From assembly GCA_024220505.1 (NCBI GenBank), contig JAKZZE010000032.1, positions 548,457 through 612,456 on the forward strand: 64,000 nucleotides of DNA, given 5' to 3'. Position numbers and translations under genes: made by a program. Shown here one piece after another: positions 31,021-41,858 of this stretch. Position 1 is the first letter of the stretch, and each line of letters starts with the position of its first letter. The notes below the pieces were generated by a model. The model searched no databases. It worked only from the letters and a program-made list of their open reading frames with translations, and was not told the DNA's origin. Origin of the DNA: Rhizopus arrhizus (taxonomy: Eukaryota > Mucoromycota > Mucoromycetes > Mucorales > Rhizopodaceae).

Positions 31021-31093
31021 GCCCGGCTAGCTCAATCGGTAGAGCGTGAGACTCTTAATCTCAAGGTTGGGGGTTCGGCCCCCCCGTCGGGCT
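31021..31093 (+). tRNA. tRNA-Lys (CTT)
   Basis: Acceptor GCCCGGC pairs with GTCGGGC (31086-31092, one G-U). The D-arm is CTAGCTCAATCGG. Anticodon loop CTCTTAA gives CTT, and the T-arm contains GGTTCGGCC. There is no intron. The T-stem is unusually GC-rich and no strong T-run follows within 60 nt, so termination is uncertain. A Gypsy-2 LTR ends 10 nt upstream. Confidence 0.92.
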
Positions 31094-31205
31094 GCACCAT
31101 CGAACATCTTATTGCGATACACTAAAGCTTCCGTACTATGAAGCGGTGTCAACACATGTCACATCTTTTGATTCTATTTTTGGTATGTTAAACAATGTGT
31201 CATGT

Positions 31206-31389
31206 TGTAACACGAACAATGATTTAGTCCCCGATACAAACATGTTGTAACGAAAATGGTAATAAGGATACACAGAGATTAGCCGAGTCAAGTCAGAAAG
31301 ATAAAAAAAGTTAAAAATATAAAAAAAGTCAAAAAAATAAGAAAAGCTAAAAAGAAAACAAAAAAAAAAATATTATTCATATATATATA
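31206..31389 (+). mobile_element. Two stacked LTR 5' fragments
   Basis: 31206-31245 repeats the LTR start seen at 9766 (TGTAACACGAACAATG). From 31246 comes the start of a Gypsy-1-type LTR (TGTAACGAAAATGG), which ends at a TATATATA run where the next element is inserted. 31094-31205 before it shows nothing recognisable. Confidence 0.75.
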
Positions 31390-33019
31390 CAGTAGCGGAC
31401 AAAACTGGTGCACAAAACTTTTTTTCAGCTTTTAACTACCATTACCTGCTCATGGTAGTTGCAATAGTCATGAAACTGTACTAGAAGGAGGATATACTAG
31501 TCATTGTAATTTATGTATGTTCTAAGCATGACATTGTTAAAACTGAGCGATAAGCGTGCTTTAAATTTATAAAATTTTATATTTTCTAAAAACCGCAAAA
31601 GTGGCTAAGACCTTAGACTTTATATAATCATCTCATCTCTTGATATCATCGGATGTTCTTCTTTGCATATGCTAATAATATGCGTGTATATCATTTTCAG
31701 TAAAAGAACCCGGCTCTTTAACTATTCTTTTCCAAAGATCATCGACCCTTTTTGATCTAGTGTCGTATCATCATACCTTTGCCATCAATTGCCACCTGGC
31801 ATGCTTAAGCGGACTTAGGCCGGGATTAGTGGCGGCTAAACTTGTAGCACAGAGGCGCTGTTATCAAATATTGAGTTTGTGGTATGCGTTGACTTGTGCC
31901 TTGTGTCATTGTCATGCTGAAACGAGAGATTACGACGTTTTAGACCACTATACGCTAGGCTTTTGTGGTATGAAGTAAGCGAAATATATGTGCATATTTA
32001 TGAGTTCATTATACCATCGTATACCTGACACACATATTCTGGTCCTCAATATCTAATACAGCCTTAAAACATAACAGAGCAGCCAGCATGCTTCATTGTT
32101 TGATCACCGTGAAAAAATCGCTAAGGTTGCTCGACTTGCTTTCAATATTAGTGTATACTGTCTGCATCCATAATGTTCATATTTGTTTCATTGCTAAAGA
32201 TAGCAGACTTCCAGCCCTCTATAGTATACAATGGCTTGTCGTGATACCACATTCATCGCTTTTTCCGACTTATACAGCTGATGAAATTCTTCGATTCCTT
32301 ACTTCCAGACTCAAAATCTAGCTTCCTACTGTGCCTTTAGACTGACAGTCTGCTAACACTGTATCTTAAGGTCCTCAAAATGTGCTGAGCATCAGGAACT
32401 GTGTGTAGCGGACCTTGTCCAAGCTCTAGGTTGATGACTGAACTAATAACTTTTCAGGCTAATAGCGGAATACCTTCATGATCACAAGACATTAAGTTTC
32501 TTTCTTCCCTCTTTCTCCTGTTGATTGTCCATTTAGAGATCCTTGTTACTCTAGAAATATCTGCTGTCGTACGAACTAGGCGTGTTCGAGATCTCAGAGT
32601 TTCGTTTTTACAGTTGCTTATTTTCTTAAACATATAAGGCTAGTACTTTGTTATAGTGAATAGGGTAAAAACAAAAGGGGGGACTCAATGGGAAATACAA
32701 AATAAGTACAGTTTTATATATTTTTTAAGAGCTACTAAAATTCACTAATATGCTGTGAAATCTGAAAGCAAACGGGAGAGATATGGGGAAAATTGAAAGA
32801 AGGCTAGACAAGCACCACATTTTTGGCGAAAATTGAAATATGCAAAAAATCACTAAAAATGACCTTATGCCTGGGGGATGTCCGGTACAGTTCCGGTTTA
32901 CATAACATAATGTATATTTTGGACTGTCTTTCAGATGGTATATGCCACAAAAGTCGCAGACATATGGCGGAGATACAATGTTGATTTTAATTTTTGTGCA
33001 CCAGTTTTGTCCGCTACTG
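31390..33019 (-). mobile_element. Decayed Tc1-type element, copy 2
   Basis: Inverted repeats start CAGTAGCGGACAAAACTGGT, with TA on both sides (31388-31389, 33020-33021). At 1630 bp it is the same dead element as 11337 and 48271, in the opposite orientation to the first. The transposase relic reads on the minus strand. Confidence 0.9.
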
Positions 33020-33856
33020 TATATTACTGTAAATAATTCACTTTGTAAAATAATATAAATACTCTTAGAATTTGAATATCAATAAAGATCATCTAATTAC
33101 CGAATAATCTAAAGTCTTATTTTCATATCTTAAAAGTAAATTACAAGAACAAGCACGACACAACAGTATTGTAATATTGTTTGGGTTTATTGGGTTAAGG
33201 TTTAAATAAGCAGAGATTTGAGTTATAATTGATATAAGAGTTGACTTTTTTGTGAATTAGATTTGGCTTGATTCGCTTGATATAGTGACCACCAGATCTT
33301 GTAAAGTAGATCAATATTGTTTTGATTCGTAAAAAGGTTTGTTTAAAGTAAAAATAAAATAAAAAGGGATATAATGAAGATAGTTAGCTTCAAGGGACTT
33401 GAATTTGTAATTATAATAGAATATCAAAAGAGCTTTTTAAAAGGATAATTGATAAATTTATTCAAAGAAAAACAAAGTAAATAAAATTGTAGATTTTGTA
33501 AGTAAAAGTTTTAAAGTACAAAGATCAAAGTGAGTTTTTATATCCTGAGGAATAAATCCTCAGTATTTATACTGTTATTTTAGTAATCTTGTGGGTTTAT
33601 TGAGTGCTTTATATAGAAGTTTTTCTTGAAATTTCAAAGTAAGGTACTGTAGTGACCACCAGATCTTTTATGTAAGATCAAATATAAGTAAGTAAAATGT
33701 AAAGATAAAAAAAATAAAGGGATCAGGAACTTTATATGAGAAGGTTGCCTGTTTATTGAATAAAATATATAATAAAATATATGAGTAGAACTGTACTGTC
33801 CTTTTTCTTTGACTAAATGGTTGGGATATTTATATGCTGTAATTTTTTTTTTCTTT

Positions 33857-33930
33857 TTGACTTTTTTCATTTTTTTTGACTTTTTTCATTTTTTTGACTT
33901 TTTTCGTTTTTTTGACTTTTTTCATTTTTT
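33857..33930 (+). repeat. Short tandem repeat, ~18-bp unit
   Basis: About four units of TTTTTTTGACTTTTTTCA within an LTR remnant. Confidence 0.8.
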
Positions 33931-34389
33931 AGCTTCTTTGTTACAATACTGTTTGGTGAGTTATTGTTTGGTCAGATTTGATTGGCAATGTAATTTTTTG
34001 TTGCTTCAATGGCTTGTAAGAGTTAACGGTTTTGAAATAAAGTAAAGTTGATGAAAATGGATAAAAAAAATAAGAGTTGGGTAGAGTATTGATATTAGGT
34101 TCGCTTATAAGTGACCACCAGATCTTGTTAAGTAGATCAAACTTGTTTGTAATAAAGTAACTTGATAAGAGTATTAAAAGGTTTAAAATGAAGATAATTG
34201 ACTTCAAGGGACTTGTCTTGCTTGTGTTTTAAGAGTGTTATACCAAAAGATTCAGGGATAAAGATACTTGATTTATTGGTTAAAATATATTTAAGATAAG
34301 TAAAGAGAAGTTAAAATATATAAGTCAAGAGAAGTAAGTCAAGATAAGTAAAAACTTGTCTATTTTATAGACAAAAGAAAATAAAGTTT

Positions 34390-34515
34390 GATTTTTGAAG
34401 TAAGCTTTTCTTTTTGAATTAAGCTTTACTTTTTGAAATAAGATTTGATTTTTGAAATAAGGTTTGATTTTTGAAATAAGGTTTGATTTTTGAAATAAGC
34501 TCTGATTTTTGAAAT
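34390..34515 (+). repeat. Short tandem repeat, ~20-bp unit
   Basis: About six units of AAGGTTTGATTTTTGAAAT with a few substitutions. Confidence 0.8.
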
Positions 34516-35483
34516 AAAGTTCAAAAATTGAACAAGGTTCAATATGGTGTAAGGTTCGTTATGTTTTCGGGTTTCGATAGGTTCGATATAAGTTGTTGAG
34601 ATAAAGTATTAGGTCAATTGAGATCCAATAAGGGTAAGTAATTTGAATTATAGGCTTGCTTGTATATAGTGACCACCAGATCTTGTTAAGTGGATCAAAC
34701 TTGATTTGTAAAGTAAAATGTAAAGAAATATAATAAAAATATAAAATGGATACAATGAAGATAATTTGCTTCAAGGGAATTCGACTTGTTTGTTATAAAA
34801 TAAGAAAAATAGATTTTGTCTTTTAAGAGACTATTTATTCAAAGTAAAAATAGGTTTTTGAATAGAAGTGAATTTAAGTGAACTAAAGTGAATTGAAATA
34901 AAAGATATAGAGATATTTATATATAAATGAAAGAGAAAAAAGAAAAGGAAATAAGGTTGATATTTTTACTTGAGTTAATATTTTTACTTGTGTCGATATT
35001 TTTACTTGTGTCGATGTTGTGTATTTCAGTTAAATTACTGAAGTAAGTCGATTTCAAAGTCAGTTGTACTGTCCAAAATTTTATAGATGTCTTCATCATT
35101 CTCGTTACAATGGGGTACTCACAAGGCGCAGTCGTCATAACTTGCTTCGTCACAGCAATATTAACTTTTGGATCGTTTGAAAAGATCGTTCCTTTTGTTC
35201 GTTCAAAAAGTTGGTTCTTGTTGTAATTTTTCTTGTGATAGGTATTGTTTCGTTTAAATGGCCTTAAGAGTTTAGAAATAATTTGACTTTTCTTTGAAGT
35301 GTAAAAGAATTTGAGATCAAAAGCTTGTTTTTATGTTGATAAATTTGGTTTGCTTGTAGTAAGTGACCACCAGATCTTGTATTGTAGATCAAACAGTAAA
35401 AAGTAATAAGAGTTTTCTTGATAAGAGAATATAAGATTGATACGATGAAGATAATTTGACTTCAAAGGACTTGACTTGATGTA

Positions 35484-37122
35484 CAGTAGGTCAAAAAATT
35501 GCTGCAAGGAATCCATTTTTCTCAATTTTTGTAGCGTACATCCTGCCACAATGGTACAAACTGCCTCTGTTTCCACATAGTAGATTTCCTACATGTCTTG
35601 AAAAATCCGAAAGAGTTTAAGCCCTATTGGATAAGTATTGAAGGAAGTATGAGGCACGCAATTTGAAAATTTGAAAAAACGAAAATTTGAACGCAATGAA
35701 TTTATTTATTAATATTTAGTTGATCCTCCTTTTCTATTAATAACCTCTTGAATTCTTACCGGCATGCTATCGATGTACCTTTGGCAAAGTTCTTTATCAA
35801 ATCCATTCCATGCTTTTTGTACTCGTTCCCAAAGCTCATCCGTATTCTTTGCTCTACGTTCGTAACAGCTGAGCTTTAACTTCAGCTGATGCCATACATG
35901 TTCTATTGGATTTAAGTCCGGACTCTGAGCTGGCCAATCGTTAATATAACTCTATTGGTGACTATTCAACCAGGCTACTGTAGATTTTATCTTGTGCTTT
36001 GGGTCATTATCATGCTGAAAGTAAATGTAGGACCAGTCGGAATTATAGTGCTCCATAGTATCACGAAGCGTGGTGTTCAAATTATGCTGGTAAACATCCG
36101 AATAAATGCTTCCATCGTAAATTTGGCAGTCATATCCTGGACTTCCGCATGTTATACAGCCTCACGTCATCAACTTGCTAGCTCTATGCTTGACTGTAAA
36201 TTTCAGGTCACGATGTTGAAAAAGACCACTTGGCCTTTTCCAATAGTAGTTACCACCATCAGATCCCCATACATTGATCTCAGATTCATTAAAGAATACC
36301 GTTTATTGTCAGTCGTCTACTGTCTAATCCTGATGATCGTTGACACATTCTAACTGATGCTACATATGTGCTTTTGTCGGAAATAGCTTCTTTTTTTCTA
36401 TTGAAAAATGGAACTCCATTGATTTCAGTACCTTAATTGCTGACTGGTATGAGATATCATAGCCAAGTTCAGCCAGCTCCCGGCATACCTCTTTGGCAGT
36501 ATTTGGAACCCCTTTAACGAATTTTCTTTTGCTTAACCGCTTCGTCACTTTGGAGTTTATTGTAGGTCTACCACCTGTATTTATTGTCCTGTTTAAAAAC
36601 AACCTTCTAAAGTAACTACTAACAGTTGATTTATGTACTCCAGTCTCCTTAGCAATAGCGTACGCTGATGTGGGCTCAGTTAATGCTTGTTTGAGATTGT
36701 TTACTTTCTCGTTTGATAGTCGTTTAGGCATGTGGTTGATGATAGGGTAAAAAAGATAAATAGTGCAAGCAAGACAATTTAAAATTTAAAATAAAGGAAT
36801 TGCAAGCGTCTTTATATACTGCTAACATTCTTACGATGTCAAGGATGTGAATTCATACGATAACAATCGGCTGGGTCGTATTAAAATTCGTTATTCCAAA
36901 CATATGTAAACAAGTAAAAAATGCCAGATGTTTATAACATTCCCTTTAACTATATCAAATTCCGCCAATAACCATTGTCCATATCAGATAATCGACGAAT
37001 AAATGCCCTTTCTAGTGAGGTACAAACGATCAAAGTTTGAGATAGTTTGGTGCAGTATCCATAGACAACCAGCTGTAAAACCGGTATTTTGCAATTCCTT
37101 GCAGCAATTTTTTGACCTACTG
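35484..37122 (-). mobile_element. Tc1/mariner element Tc1-C, complete ends, dead transposase
   Basis: 1639 bp with inverted repeats CAGTAGGTCAAAAAATTGCT, flanked by TA (35482-35483, 37123-37124). It is inserted in the LTR cluster and is closely related to Tc1-A. Confidence 0.92.
35709..36731 (-). pseudogene. Tc1 transposase relic of Tc1-C
   Basis: The ATG at 36731 (MPKRLSNEKVN) opens 123 codons covering the HTH region, then stops at 36360 where Tc1-A continues. Downstream the DDE region is recognisable but full of stops and shifts (for example near 35950 and 36170). Confidence 0.85.
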
Positions 37123-37502
37123 TATATGTAGGAGATCAGAAAGATTTTAAATGTAGATCCTTGAAGATATTCTTTTTATTTTATGTTAAAGTAAAATATG
37201 TCAAAAGTAAAAAGTAAGTTATATCAAAAGTAAGTATATATCGAAAAGTAAGTAAGTCTTTCAAAAGTGAAAGGATAAAGGGATATTTATAGGGTTGTGT
37301 TTTTTTTGTGTTTTTCTATTTTTGAACTTTTTTTGTTTATCTTCAGGGACTGATGTCCCTCCTAGGACTGAGGTCCCTCCTACGACTGAGTCCCTCCTAG
37401 GACTGAGTCCCTTCTTCCGCAAAAGTTACACCAACTGCGTCACATTGTGTTACAGTATCTTTGGGTCAAAAACCGAAGTCCGCACATTCGCAGAGAAAAA
37501 AA
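37123..37502 (+). other. LTR remnant and short palindromic repeats, 3' of tRNA-Val
   Basis: 37125-37300 continues the LTR-like debris (AGTAAGT-rich). 37343-37412 holds four imperfect units of GGGACTGAGGTCCCTCCTA, each self-complementary (GGGACT...TCCC). The T-rich strand next to 37503 provides the tRNA terminator. No gene is seen. Confidence 0.6.
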
Positions 37503-37576
37503 TGATTTCTGCCAGACTCGAACTGGCGACCGCCTGTGTGTTAGACAGGCGTGATAACCAACTACACCAAGAAACC
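37503..37576 (-). tRNA. tRNA-Val (AAC)
   Basis: Minus strand: acceptor GGTTTCT pairs with AGAAATC, with discriminator A. Anticodon stem CCTGT/ACAGG closes loop CTAACAC with anticodon AAC. The T-arm contains GTTCGAGTC. There is no intron. A TTTTTTT run follows directly downstream as Pol III terminator. Its first 15 nt recur, with two differences, at every element junction of the LINE/SINE train to the right. Confidence 0.95.
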
Positions 37577-37632
37577 ACTTTTCTTTCGCTTTTGGTTAAA
37601 AAGGTAAACTTGACTCTTCTTTGGAAAGCCGA
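37577..37632 (+). mobile_element. LINE-2, 5' tip (continues at 50855)
   Basis: The first 56 nt of a LINE, beginning ACTTTTCTTTCGC directly at the tRNA-Val 5' end. The leader is interrupted at AAGCCGA by the CACTG array and resumes as GATATCTCTG at 50855, as the uninterrupted leaders at 55880 and 61935 show. Confidence 0.85.
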
Positions 37633-37869
37633 CACTGCACCCAATCACCGTTATCCAAGTTGATAAAGTTGATCTTTTTTGATAGTGGTAATTCTATTAA
37701 ATGAGTGAGAACTCGGATTTAGATGTTAGACAGCTGATTTTTATATCAGAAGAAAGCTTGAAAAAAATAGATTGTAAACCTATAAAAATAATCAAAAGTA
37801 TATAATATGTTTGTTGAATAAAAAGACATTGTATTTTTTAAAAAAATAAATAATTTTCTGTTGTGCTAC

Positions 37870-37998
37870 ATGATGCCATACAAGATTACAAATTGGGAAG
37901 ACTATGCTTTTTCAACTTCAGTGCAATATTTTTTAACTTCAACAAAGATCGAAAACACAGTTCTATTGGCCTACAAGCTCGGAAATCCAAGTGATTGA
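37870..37998 (+). CDS. Conserved 42-aa small ORF in A
   Basis: MMPYKITNWEDYAFSTSVQY opens a 42-codon frame ending TGA at 37998. It is gaplessly alignable to the ORF in X (21135-21007), with conserved start, stop and the NWE, STK and KLGN motifs. The preceding two codons are also similar (L-C/Y-Y). It converges on the main gene. Function unknown; no signal peptide or membrane segment is evident. Confidence 0.55.
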   Translation: MMPYKITNWEDYAFSTSVQYFLTSTKIENTVLLAYKLGNPSD

Positions 37999-38955
37999 GT
38001 CGTGGCGTTTTCTTTTCAAGCATTCTTCGGCTCTCATGTCGTATTTTACAAAAAAAAAACTTTGTTTAATACAAAAGGAGATTTATTTTGGTTACTAATG
38101 AACAAAAGAAAAAAAAAAAAAAAAAAGAAGAAAGAGTGAAGAGGCACATATGAATAAGAGGGATGAAACTCTTATATAAGTGCATAATATCGCTATAATA
38201 ATAAGTATAAAAGTATGTGTTTATAAATTGGAACAAAAAAAAAAAGAATGTGAATATGGTAGAAAATTTAAAAGATTGAATAAAATATATAAAAAAAGAA
38301 GGATTCTTTTGGCTCTAAAGAAGTTAAACTTGTTTTAAAGCTGAAAAAGATATGTTTTAAATAGTAAGATCACGGCATAAAAAAGACAGAGTATTTTTGA
38401 TAATCATTTTTATTTTTTGAGAGTAAAGAAAAAAAAGGCGGCAACGGAATGAATGTCTATTATGCTACACGTCTTGAGATTTCTATGAAAAGGTTAAAAA
38501 ACAAAAGAAAAAGTATATTGTTACTAAGTACTTTTGAAAAAAAAAAAAAAATTACATTCCCAGCATTGACATTACAAAAGGAATCTCCATTCAATGTATT
38601 GTTTAAACTTGAATAAAAAAAACGAGTGTTTTAAATTTGGGTTTTAAAAAAAAAGTACTTTAGAAATTTTTTCATTAAAAAAAAAATAAAAGTGGACCAA
38701 ATATGACGAAGGTGGAAAGCATCAAACAGAAATCTAAAATAAGATTCAAAGACCACAATACAAACGGCAAACTGATTTTATCTGTAACCAAATCTAGAAT
38801 GAAACAAAGGTAAAAAAAAAATTTAAATTTAAAGATCTAAACACCGCTTTCATTTTTTTTTTGTTTTATTTATTTCACAAGTTTTTTTTTTTTAAAACAG
38901 CAAGTTGATTTCATCCAACTCTATTTCACCACCAAAAGCCCAAGCGATACTCTCT

Positions 38956-40250
38956 TCAGTTATATTTTCTTTTTTCAGTTATATTTTCTTTTTTGATGAA
39001 GTCAGGAACAGGCAACGAGCATTTTCTTTGTATACGAGGAAGAAATTGGATGCTGCTATTTCCAGTTCTTTGCCTCTTTGCCTTGTCACTTGCTATCTGA
39101 TCATCCAACAGCTTAAAAAATTCGGTACACTGAATATTGGATAATTAGTTGATTGCGCTTAAAAAGATATTAATTAAACTTACAGCAGGTGATCTGTACT
39201 TTGGTACGCGAACTTCAAAATAATCAACTGTTTTCTTGCACAAGACAGACATACGTTCCTTTTCAGTAAAAGGAGCCATTCTATCTGGATTTTGCTCCAG
39301 AAGAATTTCCTCCACCTTATCGATTGTTTCATTGTTGTACATGTCTTCTTCTTCAGACATGTATTGCTGTTGAAGCAAATACTCACAGTTTGGATAGCTT
39401 TCGTAAACGCCTTGATCCTTGTACTGCTCGTATATAGCCTTACGAGCTCTTGTTTTCTAAAAAACAAAGTTAGTTATGCGATTACAATATTTTATGTGGC
39501 ACTTACAGCGCTTCTACGGGTGACTTTTGCTGCTTTTCGTTTTCTTATAAATTCTTCAACTGGATCTTCCTCTTCACCTGTGGATATTCCCGCCTTCTTT
39601 GTATAATATTGGCGCTCGAGGTACTTGCGCAAATCGCGGTTGTTGGTATTTTTATATGAATAATGGCTATTCACATAATCCTGCAGCAATTTAAATACTC
39701 TTTGATTTTCAGCAGACTTCAGAGGCTTTTCAAGAACATATTGAGATGATGGCGGCAGGTTGTTGTAGTGATTTCTCACAGCATCCTATATTTCAGAGAA
39801 AAGCGATTAGTATATTTGTTTAAAATTGAATTTTAATGTTCTTACTTTGACAGCAGTAGCAATCGGCTTTGCGCCTTTGCCTGATTCTGCTTCAAGCTCA
39901 TCGTATGCTTCTTTGAGCTTGCTGTATGCTACTTGCAAGGCCCGCTTTTTCTCTTGCTCTTTTCGAAGCATCTCTTTCAAACCATCATTTTCTTTTCTTA
40001 GCTCCATATAAATGGAAAAAGAAAGAGATACTTCATCAGTCTCCATGTCTTCAGCTTGGCGCATTCGCTTCTGAACATGGGTCATGGGAGGAAAACCAGG
40101 CCTAGGATAGGCAAAGCTATCTGGAATGGCATCGCTTGAAGCAAGCTCAGGAACAACAGCACGAGAAGGAACAGCGATTGATTGCCCAACAGAGTTAGAG
40201 CCACGAGCATTGGCAGGAGCAGGGTTGAATTGAATACCACGATCAGACAT
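38956..40250 (-). CDS. Four-exon gene of unknown function in A, C-terminus altered (376 aa)
   Basis: Exons 40250-39846, 39785-39507, 39456-39184 and 39129-38956, all phase 0; introns are 60, 50 and 54 nt with GTAAG donors and TATAG, TTTAG or TTCAG acceptors. Exon 1 (135 codons) has a Pro/Ala-rich head MSDRGIQFNPAPANARG and a coiled coil (YMELRKENDGLKEMLRKEQE). Exon 2 contains YVLEKPLKSAENQRVFKLL and RDLRKYLERQYY. Exon 3 contains MSEEEDMYNNETIDKVEEIL. Exon 4 is basic (KAKRQRTG). A 19-bp tandem duplication at about 38956-38991 shifts the frame after DFIKKENIT, so this copy ends KRKYN, unlike C, which continues 30 residues. Function unknown. Confidence 0.7.
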
Positions 40251-40551
40251 ATTGTTATAAGAGTAATTTGAAATAAAGATAAGTGAGCTTGGCATCAAAA
40301 TTGAATCTTTCTTAAATATCATCGAGTTTACAATGAAACTCAGTCTTAGTATAGCAAAAAAAAAAAATATAAAAAGATTTCCTTTTCGAAATTTTGTTCC
40401 TTTTTTTTTCTTTCTGTTCAGCAATTTCCTTTTTCAACATCGCTCCGGTTATCGCAAGGTAAGTAAAAAAAAAAAAAAAAAAAGAAAAAGAAAAAGAAAA
40501 AAAGAAAACTTTAGTTCTAACATGCTGTAGTAGACATTCATACATGTATCC

Positions 40552-40902
40552 ATGGCTGCTGTAGTTCCTTTAGTTTGTATATCTGCTCAAAAGGTAAATA
40601 CATTCATATCTTTCAGTAATCTTTATTAAAAGTAAAATTAGATTCCTTTAGTTCGTGGCTGAAGCTTTATGGATGTCTTGGCATCCTGTTTTGTTAGTAA
40701 AAGAGCTTTAAGGTAAATAAATCAAGTACATCATGGTTTACTTTTATTAATATTTTATTTTATACAATTTTAGATGCTTTGGCTTCTGTTGCTCCCTGTT
40801 GTCTATAACCTCCTATAGCTTTGGATCCTTTTTACTACTGGCGCGCTTTTCTTTATGGGTTTTATTTACTACGCTCTTTTGTTTGCTGCTTCTATGGTCA
40901 AG
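40552..40902 (+). CDS. Spliced small hydrophobic gene in A, 3' end not resolved
   Basis: Proposed exons 40552-40593 (MAAVVPLVCISAQK), 40652-40696 (FVAEALWMSWHPVLL) and 40819-40902 (LWILFTTGALFFMGFIYYAL and on to SMVK), followed by a good donor GTAAGTG. The third exon would be a membrane helix. Support: the first exon differs in C by a 3-nt insertion that keeps the frame, and the end of exon 3 with its donor is recognisable in X. Weak point: the second exon is open only if a donor GTAAAA is used; the stronger donor 16 nt later would include a stop. The final exon was not found. It is divergent from the four-exon gene, ~300 bp apart. Confidence 0.42.
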
Positions 40903-41158
40903 GTAAGTGTATTTTCCTTTTTTTTTGCATCTACCGTTTAAATTTTTATATTTAATCGTTTCCATGGATCCCCTGCTCGCTTTCCCTCCTTCCCCTACCC
41001 TTTTGTAATACTGGAATGAACCAATAATATATAATCAATATGGCAATAAAGCCCAAAAATAAATGAATAAAACTACATTTTTGACCAATAATACCGTGTT
41101 TTAAGCCTATTTTATTTCCCAATATAAATCATCCAAAGCTAAATATAGCCATAATAAG

Positions 41159-41235
41159 CCAATAAGGAAGCATTGTTAAAGAGCAACAGACGAATAAGGA
41201 AGCATTAGGAAAAGGTAACAAGCCAATAAAGAAGT
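41159..41235 (+). repeat. Subterminal repeats of A
   Basis: CAATAAGGAAGC, GAATAAGGAAGC and CAATAAAGAAGTG occur within 80 bp, ~255-330 bp from the right end. The core matches repeats in X and Y. B and C have the same block. Confidence 0.6.
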
Positions 41236-41729
41236 GGTATTAAAGAGAAACGCAAGCATGTAAGGTCCAATAGAAAGGCATCATGCTTGTGTTTCATCGT
41301 TAAAAGAATAATGAAGCGGCGCGTTGCCAAACAGTGATACTTGGTTATCGCACTGAAATAGTTAACATTCAACGTAAACTGGTTCAACTTGGCATACTGC
41401 AATAACGCTGCATTAAATATGATAAATCCCGATTAACTGAGGTATATCTGAGGGCTATCATACTTTGTAAATAACAATTATGTGCAGTGCGATCACTGCA
41501 CCCAATCACCGTTATCCAAGTTGATAAAGTTGATCTTTTTTGATAGTGGTAATTCTATTAAATGAGTGAGAACTCGGATTTAGATGTTAGACAGCTGATT
41601 TTATATCAGAAGAAAGCTTGAAAAAAATAGATTGTAAACCTATAAAAATAATCAAAAGTATATAATATGTTTGTTGAATAAAAAGACATTGTATTTTTTA
41701 AAAAAATAAATAATTTTCTGTTGTGCTAC

Positions 41730-41858
41730 ATGATGCCATACAAGATTACAAATTGGGAAGACTATGCTTTTTCAACTTCAGTGCAATATTTTTTAACTTC
41801 AACAAAGATCGAAAACACAGTTCTATTGGCCTACAAGCTCGGAAATCCAAGTGATTGA
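41730..41858 (+). CDS. 42-aa small ORF in B
   Basis: Identical in translation to the ORF at 37870. Confidence 0.5.
   Translation: MMPYKITNWEDYAFSTSVQYFLTSTKIENTVLLAYKLGNPSD

Larger units (their letters stand above)
33022..35481 (-). mobile_element. Cluster of degenerate LTRs in minus orientation
   Basis: The core TGGTGGTCACT(A/T) followed on the plus strand by a GATCT...AGATC hairpin occurs at 33283, 33650, 34109, 34667 and 35361. Most are accompanied by a CTTCAAGGGACTTG-like block some 80-110 nt further on. One LTR start (TGTAACAAAGAAGC on the minus strand) is visible at 33945. No coding sequence is seen. This mirrors the plus-strand cluster at 9737-11115 and looks like successive LTR insertions or tandem LTR amplification. 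Confidence 0.65.
37633..41489 (+). mobile_element. CACTG element A
   Basis: 3857 bp from CACTGCACCCAATCACC to TTATGTGCAGTG. Outer 7-8 bp are inverted; the next bases differ between the ends. It carries a 42-codon ORF (+), the four-exon gene (-) and the spliced hydrophobic gene (+). It is nearly identical to B, separated from it by CGAT. Confidence 0.88.

Noticed and set aside
31094..31205. A gene or regulatory element just downstream of tRNA-Lys
   Set aside because: Only 112 nt of unremarkable sequence before LTR debris; nothing could be supported.
33809..34045. Hydrophobic ORF at the minus-strand LTR start
   Set aside because: It is a translation of TTTTGACTTTTTTCATT tandem repeats and has no other support.
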